Of a DNA stretch of 64,000 nucleotides, positions 28,309-36,073 are shown piece by piece. Origin of the DNA: Collinsella sp. AF33-16. Lineage in GTDB: Bacteria; Actinomycetota; Coriobacteriia; Coriobacteriales; Coriobacteriaceae. Every line of letters begins with the position of its first letter. Within the stretch, counting starts at the first letter, position 1. Location of the stretch: assembly GCF_003475325.1 (NCBI RefSeq), contig NZ_QRQC01000012.1, positions 16,995 to 80,994 on the forward strand, in the 5' to 3' direction. The position numbers were made by a program, and so were the translations under genes. The notes beneath the pieces are model-generated. The model was given only the letters and a program-made list of their open reading frames with translations, was not told the origin of the DNA and searched no databases.

Positions 28309-29597
28309 TGGCCCGTTTCCCCCTTGTTCCCACGGCACCCGAGCCCGAGCGTGCCATTTTAGTTGGTGTTGAGTGGCGCGACAATGCATGGCCACTCGAT
28401 CGATCGCTCGATGAGCTGGAACGCCTTGCCCACACGGCTGGTGCCCAGTGCGTGGCACGCTTGTCGCAGCGTTTGGTAAAGCCGTATCCTAAATCGTTTA
28501 TCGGTTCCGGTAAGGTTGAAGAGCTGTGCGGCCTGGTGCATCGCATGGATGCCGATGTCGTTATTTTTGACGACGACCTGACCCCCTCGCAGCAATCCTA
28601 TTTGGAGAAAGCCGTGGGCGAGCCGGTAAAGATTATCGATCGTACAGCACTGATCCTGGATATCTTTGGCCTGCATGCTCAGACGCGTGAGGGACGCCTG
28701 CAGGTACAGCTGGCACAGCTTCAATATTTGTTGCCTCGCCTGCGTGGCATGTGGAGCCATCTCGCCAAGGAGCAGACGCGCGGCGGCATCGGCTCACGTT
28801 TTGGTCAGGGCGAAAGTCAGCTCGAGGTCGACCGTCGCCTCATTCGTAATAAGATCGCTGCGCTTCGTCGTGAGCTCAAGCAGGTTGAACAGCGTCGTGA
28901 TGTTCAATCCAAGAGTCGCATTGAGTCACCGGCGTTTCGCGTCGCGTTAGCCGGTTATACCAATGCCGGTAAATCGACGTTACTCAATCGTCTGACCGGC
29001 TCTACGGTACTTTCGCAGGACAAGCTGTTTGCTACGCTCGACCCGACGACGCGTTCGTATCGTCTGCCCGGCGGTCGCGGCATGACGATTACCGATACCG
29101 TCGGCTTTATTCAAAAGCTGCCCCATGGTCTGGTCGATGCCTTTAAATCGACGCTGTCCGAGGTTTTGGGTGCCGATCTAATTCTCAAAGTCGTAGATGC
29201 GTCTGACGAGGACTATGAGCGGCAGCTGGAGGCTGTCGACCGCGTGCTTGATGAGATCGGCGCCGGAGAGCGTTTAACGCTGACCGTATTCAATAAAATC
29301 GATCTTCTCGATAGCGTCGATCGATTGAGTTTCCGTCGTCGCTATCCGGAGGCCGTTCTGTTCTCGGCCCAAACGGGCGAGGGGCTCGACGATCTCGTCG
29401 ACCGGATTGCTCGCGAGGCAGCTGCCACCGATGTGTTGCTCTCCGCTGATATCCCGTATCGTGAGGGCGCTCTCATCACGCTGGTGCATGAGCAGGGAAC
29501 CCTTCTGCATGAGGAATATCTCGAGGACGGCGTTCGCATTGTGGCGAAGTTGCCGGCTCGTATTGCACCGCGGCTCGAGCGTTATCGCACCGAGTAG
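28308..29597 (+). CDS. hflX: GTPase HflX
   Basis: 429 residues. Ribosome-binding GTPase that splits stalled or stressed ribosomes. N-terminal glycine-rich HflX domain with 'GSGKVEEL' and 'FDDDLTPSQQ', coiled region, then G domain: G1 'GYTNAGKSTLLN' near residue 215, G3 'DTVGFI', G4 'NKID'. miaA-hflX is a widespread pair. Its last 16 bp overlap the convergent DUF1624 gene on the minus strand. Confidence 0.94.
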   Translation: MARFPLVPTAPEPERAILVGVEWRDNAWPLDRSLDELERLAHTAGAQCVARLSQRLVKPYPKSFIGSGKVEELCGLVHRMDADVVIFDDDLTPSQQSYLEKAVGEPVKIIDRTALILDIFGLHAQTREGRLQVQLAQLQYLLPRLRGMWSHLAKEQTRGGIGSRFGQGESQLEVDRRLIRNKIAALRRELKQVEQRRDVQSKSRIESPAFRVALAGYTNAGKSTLLNRLTGSTVLSQDKLFATLDPTTRSYRLPGGRGMTITDTVGFIQKLPHGLVDAFKSTLSEVLGADLILKVVDASDEDYERQLEAVDRVLDEIGAGERLTLTVFNKIDLLDSVDRLSFRRRYPEAVLFSAQTGEGLDDLVDRIAREAAATDVLLSADIPYREGALITLVHEQGTLLHEEYLEDGVRIVAKLPARIAPRLERYRTE

Positions 29598-30286
29598 ACG
29601 AGCTCCAAAATGCCCAGAATGATGGGCTGATGCAGCAGATAAAAGGGGAGAGCGTGACGTCCAAGGCTGGCGAGCGCCGGCAGGGGGTTGGCGTAGGCCC
29701 AGCTAGGGACGGTCTCATCGATTCCCTGCGCTATGTGTGCGGCGAAGTATCCTGCAAGATACATAAAGATAAACGGGATGATGGGGTAGTAATCACCCGA
29801 GACAAACCCAGGGCTCGGAAATCCCAGCCACGCCAGGTAGGGGACAGGGTAGATCGTTTTGGGGATGCTCCAGGTGAGGGCGAACAACACAAGGCATAGG
29901 GGCATGCCCCATCTCGCCGTTATCTTCTTAAGGACGGGATCGGTCAACGCCACGATGCCGGTGCATGCGGCCATGCAGTAGATGATGCCAAAATTAACCG
30001 AATCGTCGACTGAGACAAGTGTTGTTGCCAACCAGACAACGAGTGCTGCTAAGGCGTATTTGGCGGCACGTTTGATATTGTTGCGCGAAAGAGTACACAT
30101 CCAACCCGCGATAAACAAAAATACCCAGCTGATGCTGGCGCGCCAGACGTCTTGAAAGACAGTCTGGGTAAACCAAGGCATATCCCAGCCGTACAGGTAG
30201 GCAAGATCATAGCAAGCGTGAAAACCTGCCATAGAAATCATCGTAAACCCGCGGACGGTATCAAAGATGGTGATGCGTTTTTGCAT
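29582..30286 (-). CDS. DUF1624 (heparan N-acetyltransferase-like) membrane protein
   Basis: 234 residues, about seven hydrophobic helices. The N-terminus 'ITIFDTVRGFTMISMAGFHACYD' and the C-terminal 'LPFYLLHQPIILGILEL' match the DUF1624/acyltransferase-like membrane family, distantly related to the catalytic domain of heparan-alpha-glucosaminide N-acetyltransferase; the substrate is unknown. ATG overlaps the lexA stop by 1 bp, so it is co-transcribed with lexA and probably SOS-regulated with it. The 3' end overlaps hflX by 16 bp in convergent orientation. Confidence 0.75.
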   Translation of the reverse strand: MQKRITIFDTVRGFTMISMAGFHACYDLAYLYGWDMPWFTQTVFQDVWRASISWVFLFIAGWMCTLSRNNIKRAAKYALAALVVWLATTLVSVDDSVNFGIIYCMAACTGIVALTDPVLKKITARWGMPLCLVLFALTWSIPKTIYPVPYLAWLGFPSPGFVSGDYYPIIPFIFMYLAGYFAAHIAQGIDETVPSWAYANPLPALASLGRHALPFYLLHQPIILGILELVYSVR

Positions 30287-30930
30287 TACGAGAACCGGCG
30301 CATCAAGCCGACGACTTTGCCCAGGATAACGGGATTCGTTGCATAGATAGGCTCCATGGTGTCATTCTCAGGCTGCAGGCGTACGCGTCCCTGCTCCTTG
30401 TAGAACGTCTTGACGGTCGCTGAACCATCGATCATGGCCACGACAATTTCGCCGTTCATGGCATTCTTTTGTTCACGGACAATGATGTAATCGCCATTGA
30501 AGATGCCGACATTGATCATTGAGCTCCCATGCACCTCAAGGATAAAGGAACCCTGATCAGTCGCGATTTCGGTCGGGATAGTAAACGTGTCTTCGATATT
30601 CTGCTCGGCCAGAATGGGGATCCCAGCCGCGACGCGACCAACGAGCGGTAGCGAGACCGTTCCGCGAGGTGCGGTGGGCTCGTCAGATTTAGAAATTGAG
30701 ACAGAGGAACCGTCCTCGTTAAAGAGTTCCAGGGCGCGCGGTTTGGTGGCATCGCGCTTGAGTAGCCCGCGCGCCTCCAGGGCAGAGAGATGGGCGTGCA
30801 CGGTGCTTGGGGAGGAAAGGCCCACGGCAGAAGCCATCTCGCGCACGCTGGGCGGATAACCCTTCTCCTGCTGATATTCCTTGATGAAGTCGTAAATTTG
30901 CTGCTGACGCTTGGTAATTTTGCGAGCCAT
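30286..30930 (-). CDS. lexA: LexA repressor
   Basis: 214 residues. SOS master repressor. N-terminal winged HTH 'TKRQQQIYDFIKEY...GYPPSVREMA' and C-terminal S24 autoprotease. Cleavage site Ala-Gly in 'GRVAAGIP', catalytic Ser in 'HGSSMINVGI', catalytic Lys in 'SATVKTFY'. ATG at 30930 with 'GAGAGGA' 7 nt before it. Three SOS boxes lie upstream (30954-31023), indicating autoregulation and control of the divergent LysM gene. The DUF1624 gene overlaps its stop. Confidence 0.97.
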   Translation of the reverse strand: MARKITKRQQQIYDFIKEYQQEKGYPPSVREMASAVGLSSPSTVHAHLSALEARGLLKRDATKPRALELFNEDGSSVSISKSDEPTAPRGTVSLPLVGRVAAGIPILAEQNIEDTFTIPTEIATDQGSFILEVHGSSMINVGIFNGDYIIVREQKNAMNGEIVVAMIDGSATVKTFYKEQGRVRLQPENDTMEPIYATNPVILGKVVGLMRRFS

Positions 30931-30953
30931 CAGGGCATCCTCTCTACCCATGT

Positions 30954-31023
30954 CAAACAAATGTTCGAATTTTGCTTGACAGGAACAACTGTTCGAAGAT
31001 AATAATAACCGAACATTCGTTCT
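30954..31023. promoter_or_regulatory. Divergent lexA / yneA-like control region with three SOS boxes
   Basis: Boxes of the CGAAC-N4-GTTCG type: 30954-30967 (CAAAC-AAAT-GTTCG), 30982-30995 (GGAAC-AACT-GTTCG) and 31010-31023 (CGAAC-ATTC-GTTCT), each with one mismatch. The middle box sits between a plus-strand -35 TTGACA (30976-30981) and a -10 GATAAT (30998-31003, 16-bp spacer) that drives the LysM gene. Confidence 0.88.
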
Positions 31024-31090
31024 CGCGCTAGACATTTTTGTCCGCGCGGCTTGATAAAACTGTTCTCAGCAAAACACGCGAGAGGAGAAC

Positions 31091-31543
31091 ATGATGAACG
31101 CAACGAATATGGTCCAGGGAAACCTCGCCCTTAAGCTCGAGACGCCTGCAGAACCCGCTTTTACGGTTGTTCAGGGTGGCCGCTCCGGCATTCAACCTTT
31201 GACCGTACAGCCTGCTCGCAATCAGCAGGCTGTAGTCGCGCCGGCCCGCGTTGCCCTGAAGGTTCCGACGATTGTCGCCGTCGCCGTTGCGCTTACGCTC
31301 TTCTTTGTCCTCGCTACTTCGGTCTTTAGCGCTCGTCACGCCGCGTATGCCGAGTCCGTTTCCAACATTACTTACGAGACCATTCGCGTTCAGACTGGCG
31401 ATTCTCTTTGGTCGCTTGCCGAGGTATATCCAATCGAAGGCCTTTCCACGCAAGAGACTTCCGACATGATCCGTAACGTCAATCATCTGGAGCATGGTTC
31501 GCTCGCCGCCGGTGCGCATCTTAAGGTTCCTGCTCGTTCGTAA
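31091..31543 (+). CDS. YneA-like LysM protein, probable SOS division inhibitor
   Basis: About 150 residues. A 55-residue cytoplasmic N-terminus, one membrane helix (about 58-80, 'VPTIVAVAVALTLFFVLAT') and a C-terminal LysM domain ('IRVQTGDSLWSLAEVYP' to 'HLKVPA'). This is the layout of YneA/DivS-type proteins, which are divergent from lexA in Bacillus and many Actinobacteria and halt division during the SOS response. Sequence identity to YneA is not demonstrated; the call rests on domain layout, divergent position and the SOS boxes. ATG with 'GAGAGGAG' upstream. nrdR follows 51 bp downstream. Confidence 0.8.
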   Translation: MMNATNMVQGNLALKLETPAEPAFTVVQGGRSGIQPLTVQPARNQQAVVAPARVALKVPTIVAVAVALTLFFVLATSVFSARHAAYAESVSNITYETIRVQTGDSLWSLAEVYPIEGLSTQETSDMIRNVNHLEHGSLAAGAHLKVPARS

Positions 31544-31556
31544 TCATTATCGCGCT

Positions 31557-31600
31557 GCGCATGGTACCCTTGTTATCGTTTAAGAGGAGGTACCATGCGC
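31557..31600 (+). promoter_or_regulatory. Perfect hairpin covering the nrdR start codon
   Basis: 12-bp perfect inverted repeat: 31557-31568 ('GCGCATGGTACC') with 31589-31600 ('GGTACCATGCGC'). The right arm contains the last GG of the ribosome site and the ATG of nrdR (31595); the AAGAGGA part of the ribosome site is in the 20-nt loop. Folding of the mRNA would hide the start codon. Confidence 0.8.
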
Positions 31601-32038
31601 TGTCCCAAATGCGGCAAGGCACATACCCGCGTCGTTGATTCTCGTATGCAGGAGTCAAATAACACCATTAAGCGCCGTCGCGAATGTTGCTCGTGTAACT
31701 ATCGCTTTACAACGTTCGAGCGATGCGAAGACCCAATCGAGGTCATTAAGTCAGACGGAACCAAGCAGCGGTTCGATCGCAATAAGCTGCTCGTCGGCTT
31801 GATGCGAGCCACCATCAAGCGCGATATCGACACTAAGAAGCTCAATGAGATTATCGATGACATCGAGGTCGAGCTGCGCTCTCGCACGCTGACGGCCGTC
31901 ACGTCCCATGAGTTGGGTGACATGGTGCTCAAGCGCTTGGCCAAGATTGACAAGGTGGCGTACATCCGCTTTGCCTCGGTCTACCGCGATTTCAAAGACG
32001 TCGATGAGTTTCTGCAAGAGCTCGACAAGCTAAGGTGA
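31595..32038 (+). CDS. nrdR: Transcriptional repressor NrdR
   Basis: 147 residues. Zinc-ribbon plus ATP-cone repressor of ribonucleotide reductase genes. Zinc ribbon '[17 protein letters not shown]' with a second pair, '[10 protein letters not shown]'; ATP cone from about residue 48. Strong ribosome site 'AAGAGGAGG', but it and the start codon are part of the 12-bp hairpin described separately. Next gene is dut, 4 bp after the stop, so dNTP control genes are grouped. Confidence 0.96.
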   Translation: MRCPKCGKAHTRVVDSRMQESNNTIKRRRECCSCNYRFTTFERCEDPIEVIKSDGTKQRFDRNKLLVGLMRATIKRDIDTKKLNEIIDDIEVELRSRTLTAVTSHELGDMVLKRLAKIDKVAYIRFASVYRDFKDVDEFLQELDKLR

Positions 32039-32042
32039 TTCC

Positions 32043-32486
32043 ATGCCCAACATTACCGTCAACATAAAGCGTCTCGATCCCACCGTCGAGCTTCCCAAAT
32101 ACGCCCATCCCACCGATGCCGGCTTGGATTTGCGCTCCAACGAGGACTGCGTCCTGAAGCCCTTCGAACGCCGTCTGGTCTCTACTGGGCTGGCCATCGC
32201 CCTGCCCGACGGCTACGCCGGCTTCGTCCAGCCCCGCAGCGGCTTGGCCATCAAGCAGGGCCTGTCTATAGTCAACACGCCGGGCCTCATTGACGCCCAC
32301 TACCGAGGAGAACTCAAGGTTATCCTTATCAACCTGGATCCCACCAACGACATCCAAATCAACAAAGGCGACCGCATCGCCCAGCTCGTCATCCAAGAAG
32401 TCCCCACGGTCAACCTCGTAGAAGTAGAAGAACTAGACAAAACCGACCGAGGCAAAGGAGGCTTCGGCTCCAGCGGCATCGCCTAG
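32043..32486 (+). CDS. dut: Deoxyuridine triphosphatase (dUTPase)
   Basis: 147 residues, trimeric all-beta dUTPase. Hydrolyses dUTP to dUMP. The five family motifs are present: 'TDAGLDLRS', '[10 protein letters not shown]', '[13 protein letters not shown]', 'GDRIAQLVI' and the C-terminal '[10 protein letters not shown]'. ATG 4 bp after nrdR, coupled. Palindromic element C begins 15 bp after the stop and may act as its 3' end structure. Confidence 0.96.
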   Translation: MPNITVNIKRLDPTVELPKYAHPTDAGLDLRSNEDCVLKPFERRLVSTGLAIALPDGYAGFVQPRSGLAIKQGLSIVNTPGLIDAHYRGELKVILINLDPTNDIQINKGDRIAQLVIQEVPTVNLVEVEELDKTDRGKGGFGSSGIA

Positions 32487-32501
32487 GGCGCCCGTATCCC
32501 T

Positions 32502-32604
32502 CCCGCCCGGGGCTTACCTATATCATTCCATGCTCAAACATTCTCGCGTCGCTTCGCTCGCTGCGAAACTGCGCGTGGAACGATATAGGTAAGCCCCGGG
32601 CGGG
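32502..32604 (+). repeat. Palindromic element C (family 2, forward)
   Basis: A 23-bp arm at 32502-32524 is the exact reverse complement of 32582-32604. Pairing continues inwards after one mismatch (TTCCATGC with GCGTGGAA). Core includes 'ATGCTCAAACATTCTCGC' and 'GCTGCGAAACTGCGCGTGG'. Shares these with element D, but the outer arms differ, and C has about 9 extra nt in the middle. Confidence 0.88.
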
Positions 32605-32637
32605 CGGCTACTCGCTTGAAACAATATTTACTTTTCT

Positions 32638-32686
32638 AGTAAGTCGATGCTATGAAGGGACGCCTCCTTTGTCGCATCGACTTACT
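32638..32686. repeat. Isolated 13-bp-stem hairpin between C and D
   Basis: 32638-32650 ('AGTAAGTCGATGC') pairs perfectly with 32674-32686; the loop contains AAGG and CCTT that can pair further. AT-rich sequence with TATTTATATTTTT follows, so a terminator function is possible for plus-strand transcripts that read through element C. Confidence 0.6.
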
Positions 32687-32762
32687 GTATTTATATTTTT
32701 CGGTTTCGCCTTTGCAGATTTTAATGGTGGGGATCCGGTATGGCTGCTAGTACGTAAACGTA

Positions 32763-32866
32763 GCTGCTCGGCGGGAGCCGCCCATATATCGTTCCACGCG
32801 CAGTTTCGCAGCGCAGCGAGAATGTTTGAGCATGGAATGATATATGGGCGGCTCCCGCCGAGCAGC
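32763..32866 (-). repeat. Palindromic element D (family 2, reverse)
   Basis: A 28-bp arm at 32763-32790 is the exact reverse complement of 32839-32866. Read on the minus strand, its core matches element C, including the flanking TATATC...GATATA, but the outer arms are unrelated to those of C. It ends 10 bp before the stop of the minus-strand glycosyltransferase. Confidence 0.88.
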
Positions 32867-32876
32867 GGACTATCGC

Positions 32877-34178
32877 CTAGCGGATATGCGCGGGTTTTCC
32901 GCCCCAGTAGAAGCGGCAGAAGGCTCTTTTGCGCTTTTGGGGTTTGCCTACGAGCTCCATGGTTGCGATGGCTATGTCTTCGGCTGCGTGGGGGCGGCGT
33001 AGTACTTCGCCGTTGATGAGTAGGGCTTTGAGTGATTCGGGATGGTCGTGCAAGTGACGTAGGGTAACGATGAGTTCTCGTGCGGTGGTGACATGCATGC
33101 TGGCGCCCATGCCGGTGAGCATCGTGGTGTTGGCCTTTTCCTGGCCGTATGATTTGCCCAGCAGGATCATCGGCAGATGTGCGCATAGGCACTCGGTGAC
33201 GGTGAGTCCGCCCGATTTGAGAATTGCCAGGTCGCAGCCGTGCATAAGGGCCGCCATATCGTCGACATAGTCAAGAACCGTGACATTTTCGAGCTTCATG
33301 GCATCGAAGAGCGTCTTGAGACGGGCGGCGTATTCCTTATCCTTGCCCGGCAAAAAGACAAAGTGCATGTCTTCGAAGCTGCGTAGGAAGGGGAGGGTGC
33401 GGTCCATCTCCGCGCGAAAGCGAACGTACGGTTGAGGCAAGCTGGCACCGGCCATTACCAGCACGACGGTCTTGTCGGTGGGGAGGTTGAACTTAGCTAG
33501 CTCTTCCTCGCGATCGTAATCCGTGTCGAATCCGGCGCGAATGGGAATGCCGGTAATGCGAATCTTTGTTTCGAGCACCTTGCGCGGACGCAGCGTTTCG
33601 GCCATAAATTCGTTGGCAACACAGAATAAATCGGTGTCCTTGTGGGGCCACCATCCCTCGACTTCGTAGTCGGTCGGTACGCAGATGACCGGATAATCGA
33701 TACCCGTAATTACGCGGGCGCCCACGGCAACATTGGCTGCCGTGATGTGCGTTGCAACCACGGCTATGGGCCTGCGGCTACGAATATATTCGTTGAAGGC
33801 GGGGAACATAATTCGCGACCATGCCGTTCCGCCACCCCAGAGAAGATGTCCCGTAAGCGTATATCGCCAGGTCAGGTCGTAAATGGGGCGTGTGGCTCCC
33901 GTAAAAGAAGCCGCGGTCTTATTGCCGTCGAATTTAATACGTCCAAAATCAAGGATATCGAGCACTTCAATCTTAATATCCTCGGGGATGCCATTGGTGC
34001 CGCGGATGAGGTCGAATGCCTGCGCAATCGCATTTGCGGCGGCCTTGTGGCCCGAGCCAACGGAGGCGTGCACGATGGTCACGAGAGGTTTTTGTTGAGC
34101 CAGGAGCGTGGTTTGCTCCGATTGGGGAGTGCTGTGCGTGAGCAGGGGAGCGTCGTCACTCGTCAGCGCCTGGTCCAT
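32877..34178 (-). CDS. MGDG-synthase/UgtP-type diacylglycerol glycosyltransferase
   Basis: 433 residues. GT28-family, MurG-like enzyme that transfers sugar to diacylglycerol for glycolipids or lipoteichoic-acid anchors. The N-terminal MGDG-synthase domain has 'VSIVHASVGSGHKAAA'-type nucleotide-fold start (here 'TIVHASVGSGHKAAANAI'). The C-terminal donor-binding half has 'GGLTVTECL' and 'GQEKANTTML'. ATG at 34178 has 'AGGGG' 8 nt upstream; an earlier in-frame ATG (34217) has none. Sugar and acceptor specificity cannot be read from the sequence. Divergent from trxB. Confidence 0.85.
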   Translation of the reverse strand: MDQALTSDDAPLLTHSTPQSEQTTLLAQQKPLVTIVHASVGSGHKAAANAIAQAFDLIRGTNGIPEDIKIEVLDILDFGRIKFDGNKTAASFTGATRPIYDLTWRYTLTGHLLWGGGTAWSRIMFPAFNEYIRSRRPIAVVATHITAANVAVGARVITGIDYPVICVPTDYEVEGWWPHKDTDLFCVANEFMAETLRPRKVLETKIRITGIPIRAGFDTDYDREEELAKFNLPTDKTVVLVMAGASLPQPYVRFRAEMDRTLPFLRSFEDMHFVFLPGKDKEYAARLKTLFDAMKLENVTVLDYVDDMAALMHGCDLAILKSGGLTVTECLCAHLPMILLGKSYGQEKANTTMLTGMGASMHVTTARELIVTLRHLHDHPESLKALLINGEVLRRPHAAEDIAIATMELVGKPQKRKRAFCRFYWGGKPAHIR

Positions 34179-34296
34179 CGATAACACCCCTTCAGCTTTG
34201 TAATACGGATTTATCATTGTAGTGCATGAGTGTCACGTTCACGTAAATTTGGGTATGAGCGCAAAGAACGACAACGTTTCGACGAAAGGACGCTTC

Positions 34297-35232
34297 ATGA
34301 CTACCGATAAGCCGATCGATGTTGCGATTATCGGTGGCGGCCCCGCGGGCTATGCTGCCGCCATTTATGCTGCGCGTGCCAACCTGACGACGACCGTGAT
34401 TGAGCAGGGCATGTCGGGAGGGCAGATCGCCACAACCAATGAGGTCGAGAACTATCCGGGTTTCCCGCTCCTGAGTGGCGCCGAACTCGGCGAGCGTTTT
34501 CAGCAGCATGCAGAGGGCCTGGGAGCACAGGTTACATGGAGCATGGTTACGGGTATCGATTACGATGCCGATGCAGCGTTGTTTACGGTGCATCACGATA
34601 TGGGCGATACGCTGGCCTCGAGCGTTATCGCTTGCATGGGTGCCACGCCGCGTCCGGCAGGTTTCGCAGGCGAGGATACGTATCGCGGTCGTGGCGTTTC
34701 ATATTGCGCGACATGTGACGGCATGTTTTTCCGCGGCAAGCAGGTTTTTGTAATCGGTGGTGGCAATTCGGCATGCGAAGAGGCTCTGTTCCTGTCCGAC
34801 ATTGCCAACAGTGTGACCATCGTGCTGCGCCGCGACCAGTTCCGTGCGCCCGATGGTGTTGTTCAGAAAGTACTCGCAAAGGACAATATTACAGTTAGGT
34901 ACCAAACTAGTATTGTGGAGCTATCGGGCGAAGCCATGCCAACGACGATTACCTTTAAGGACAATGCATCCGGCGAGACTCATACCGAGTCATTTGAGCC
35001 CGGCTCGTTTGGCATCTTTGTCTTTACCGGAACGCAGCCCCATACCGAGCTTGTTGAGCATCTAGTCGATCTGGCGCCTGATGGCGGCATTCTGACTGAT
35101 GAATCCATGGCGACCCGCACGCCAGGTCTATTTGCCGCTGGCGATATCCGTTCCAAACGTTTACGCCAGGTTGTGACCGCTGTTTCGGACGGAGCCATAG
35201 CAGCAACGAGCGCATACGCGTTTCTCCGTTGA
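34297..35232 (+). CDS. trxB: Thioredoxin reductase
   Basis: 311 residues. FAD/NADPH disulfide reductase that keeps thioredoxin reduced. FAD motif 'IIGGGPAGYAAAIYAAR', redox-active 'CATC' in 'SYCATCDGMFF' near residue 138, NADPH motif 'VIGGGNSACEEA' and C-terminal FAD motif 'LFAAGDIR'. ATG at 34297 with 'GAAAGGA' 6 nt upstream. A strong terminator follows at 35280. Confidence 0.95.
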   Translation: MTTDKPIDVAIIGGGPAGYAAAIYAARANLTTTVIEQGMSGGQIATTNEVENYPGFPLLSGAELGERFQQHAEGLGAQVTWSMVTGIDYDADAALFTVHHDMGDTLASSVIACMGATPRPAGFAGEDTYRGRGVSYCATCDGMFFRGKQVFVIGGGNSACEEALFLSDIANSVTIVLRRDQFRAPDGVVQKVLAKDNITVRYQTSIVELSGEAMPTTITFKDNASGETHTESFEPGSFGIFVFTGTQPHTELVEHLVDLAPDGGILTDESMATRTPGLFAAGDIRSKRLRQVVTAVSDGAIAATSAYAFLR

Positions 35233-35279
35233 TAAGTACGATAATATATCTTATGTAAGGTTGTTATCAATTTACTAAA

Positions 35280-35320
35280 TGGCGGGACGATGCATCAGTG
35301 CACTGTCCCGCCAATTTTCT
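35280..35320 (+). terminator. Terminator after trxB
   Basis: 'TGGCGGGAC' (35280-35288) with 'GTCCCGCCA' (35305-35313), 16-nt loop, then ATTTTCTT. Confidence 0.85.
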
Positions 35321-35388
35321 TGGCGGCTATGTGGTATGCAAAACTAGATAACCTAGAATACAATATAGAAAACGAACGGAGGCCTCTT

Positions 35389-36000
35389 ATGAACCACGCT
35401 AAATACGTTATTCCGATGTCCGATTCGTCGGTCAGCATTAAGCCCGAGGATATTCAGCCCACAGTGCTGCCCGATGCATTTATTCAGTCCGATATCGTGC
35501 GTAAACTCAATACGTTGAGTCTGCCGCGCTATGACCAGTTGCCCAATGTGACGCTCTACCGCGACCAGGTCATTGAGTATGTTGCGCTGTGGATGGAGCC
35601 GCTGTCCATTTGCGTTGAGCACCCTGTCATTACGCCATCGATGATCAATAACTACGTGAAGGTCGGCCTGGTGCCTGCTCCGGTCAAAAAGCAATATGGC
35701 CGCGAGCAGATTGCCCGCCTGATCGCTATCTGCCTCTTTAAGCAGGTCTTACCTATTGCTGCGGTGCAGGCACTCTTTAACATTCAGCGTTTGAGCTACG
35801 ATGCCCCGACGGCCTTCGATTATGTGGTCGATCAGCTCGAGGCATCGATTCGTTCGGCGTTTTCCGTCGAGCAGACGCCGGTTCCCGATACGGCGCATCA
35901 GGTAACGCGTGAGTCGCTGCTTGTGCGCAGTGCGGTTTCATCCTTCGTTTCGAAAGCGTACCTGATGAGCTATCTAAAGTTTAATGGGTTTAATAGCTAG
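35389..36000 (+). CDS. DUF1836 MerR-like regulator
   Basis: 203 residues. A predicted winged-HTH of the DUF1836 family: 'LYRDQVIEYVALWM' and 'ITPSMINNYVKVGLVPAPVKKQYGREQIARLIAI' resemble a MerR-type DNA-binding region placed in mid-protein. No effector domain is recognisable. ATG at 35389 with 'CGGAGG' 6 nt before it; the upstream in-frame extension covers the trxB terminator and is not coding. Target genes are unknown. Shares a bidirectional terminator with degV. Confidence 0.75.
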   Translation: MNHAKYVIPMSDSSVSIKPEDIQPTVLPDAFIQSDIVRKLNTLSLPRYDQLPNVTLYRDQVIEYVALWMEPLSICVEHPVITPSMINNYVKVGLVPAPVKKQYGREQIARLIAICLFKQVLPIAAVQALFNIQRLSYDAPTAFDYVVDQLEASIRSAFSVEQTPVPDTAHQVTRESLLVRSAVSSFVSKAYLMSYLKFNGFNS

Positions 36001-36010
36001 CCGACGTATA

Positions 36011-36060
36011 AAACGGGCGGGACAAAGAGCCAGCTGTCACTTTGTCCCGCCCGTATTTTT
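36011..36060. terminator. Bidirectional terminator between convergent genes
   Basis: Perfect 15-bp stem 36013-36027 with 36040-36054, 12-nt loop, ATTTTT on the plus side and, read on the minus strand, TTTTATA after the stem. Serves the DUF1836 gene (+) and degV (-). Confidence 0.9.
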
Positions 36061-36073
36061 GCTTGGTTGGACT

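Larger units (their letters stand above)
32487..32876. other. 390-bp intergenic region with palindrome pair C/D
   Basis: Lies between convergent dut (+) and the glycosyltransferase (-). It holds element C (32502-32604), a 13-bp-stem hairpin (32638-32686), an AT-rich stretch and element D (32763-32866). Each element starts within 10-15 bp of the neighbouring stop codon. No credible gene is seen. Confidence 0.8.

Noticed and set aside
36011..36060. Perfect 15-bp palindrome as another member of the unusual element families
   Set aside because: It has a short loop and T-runs on both sides, and no shared core, so it is an ordinary bidirectional terminator.
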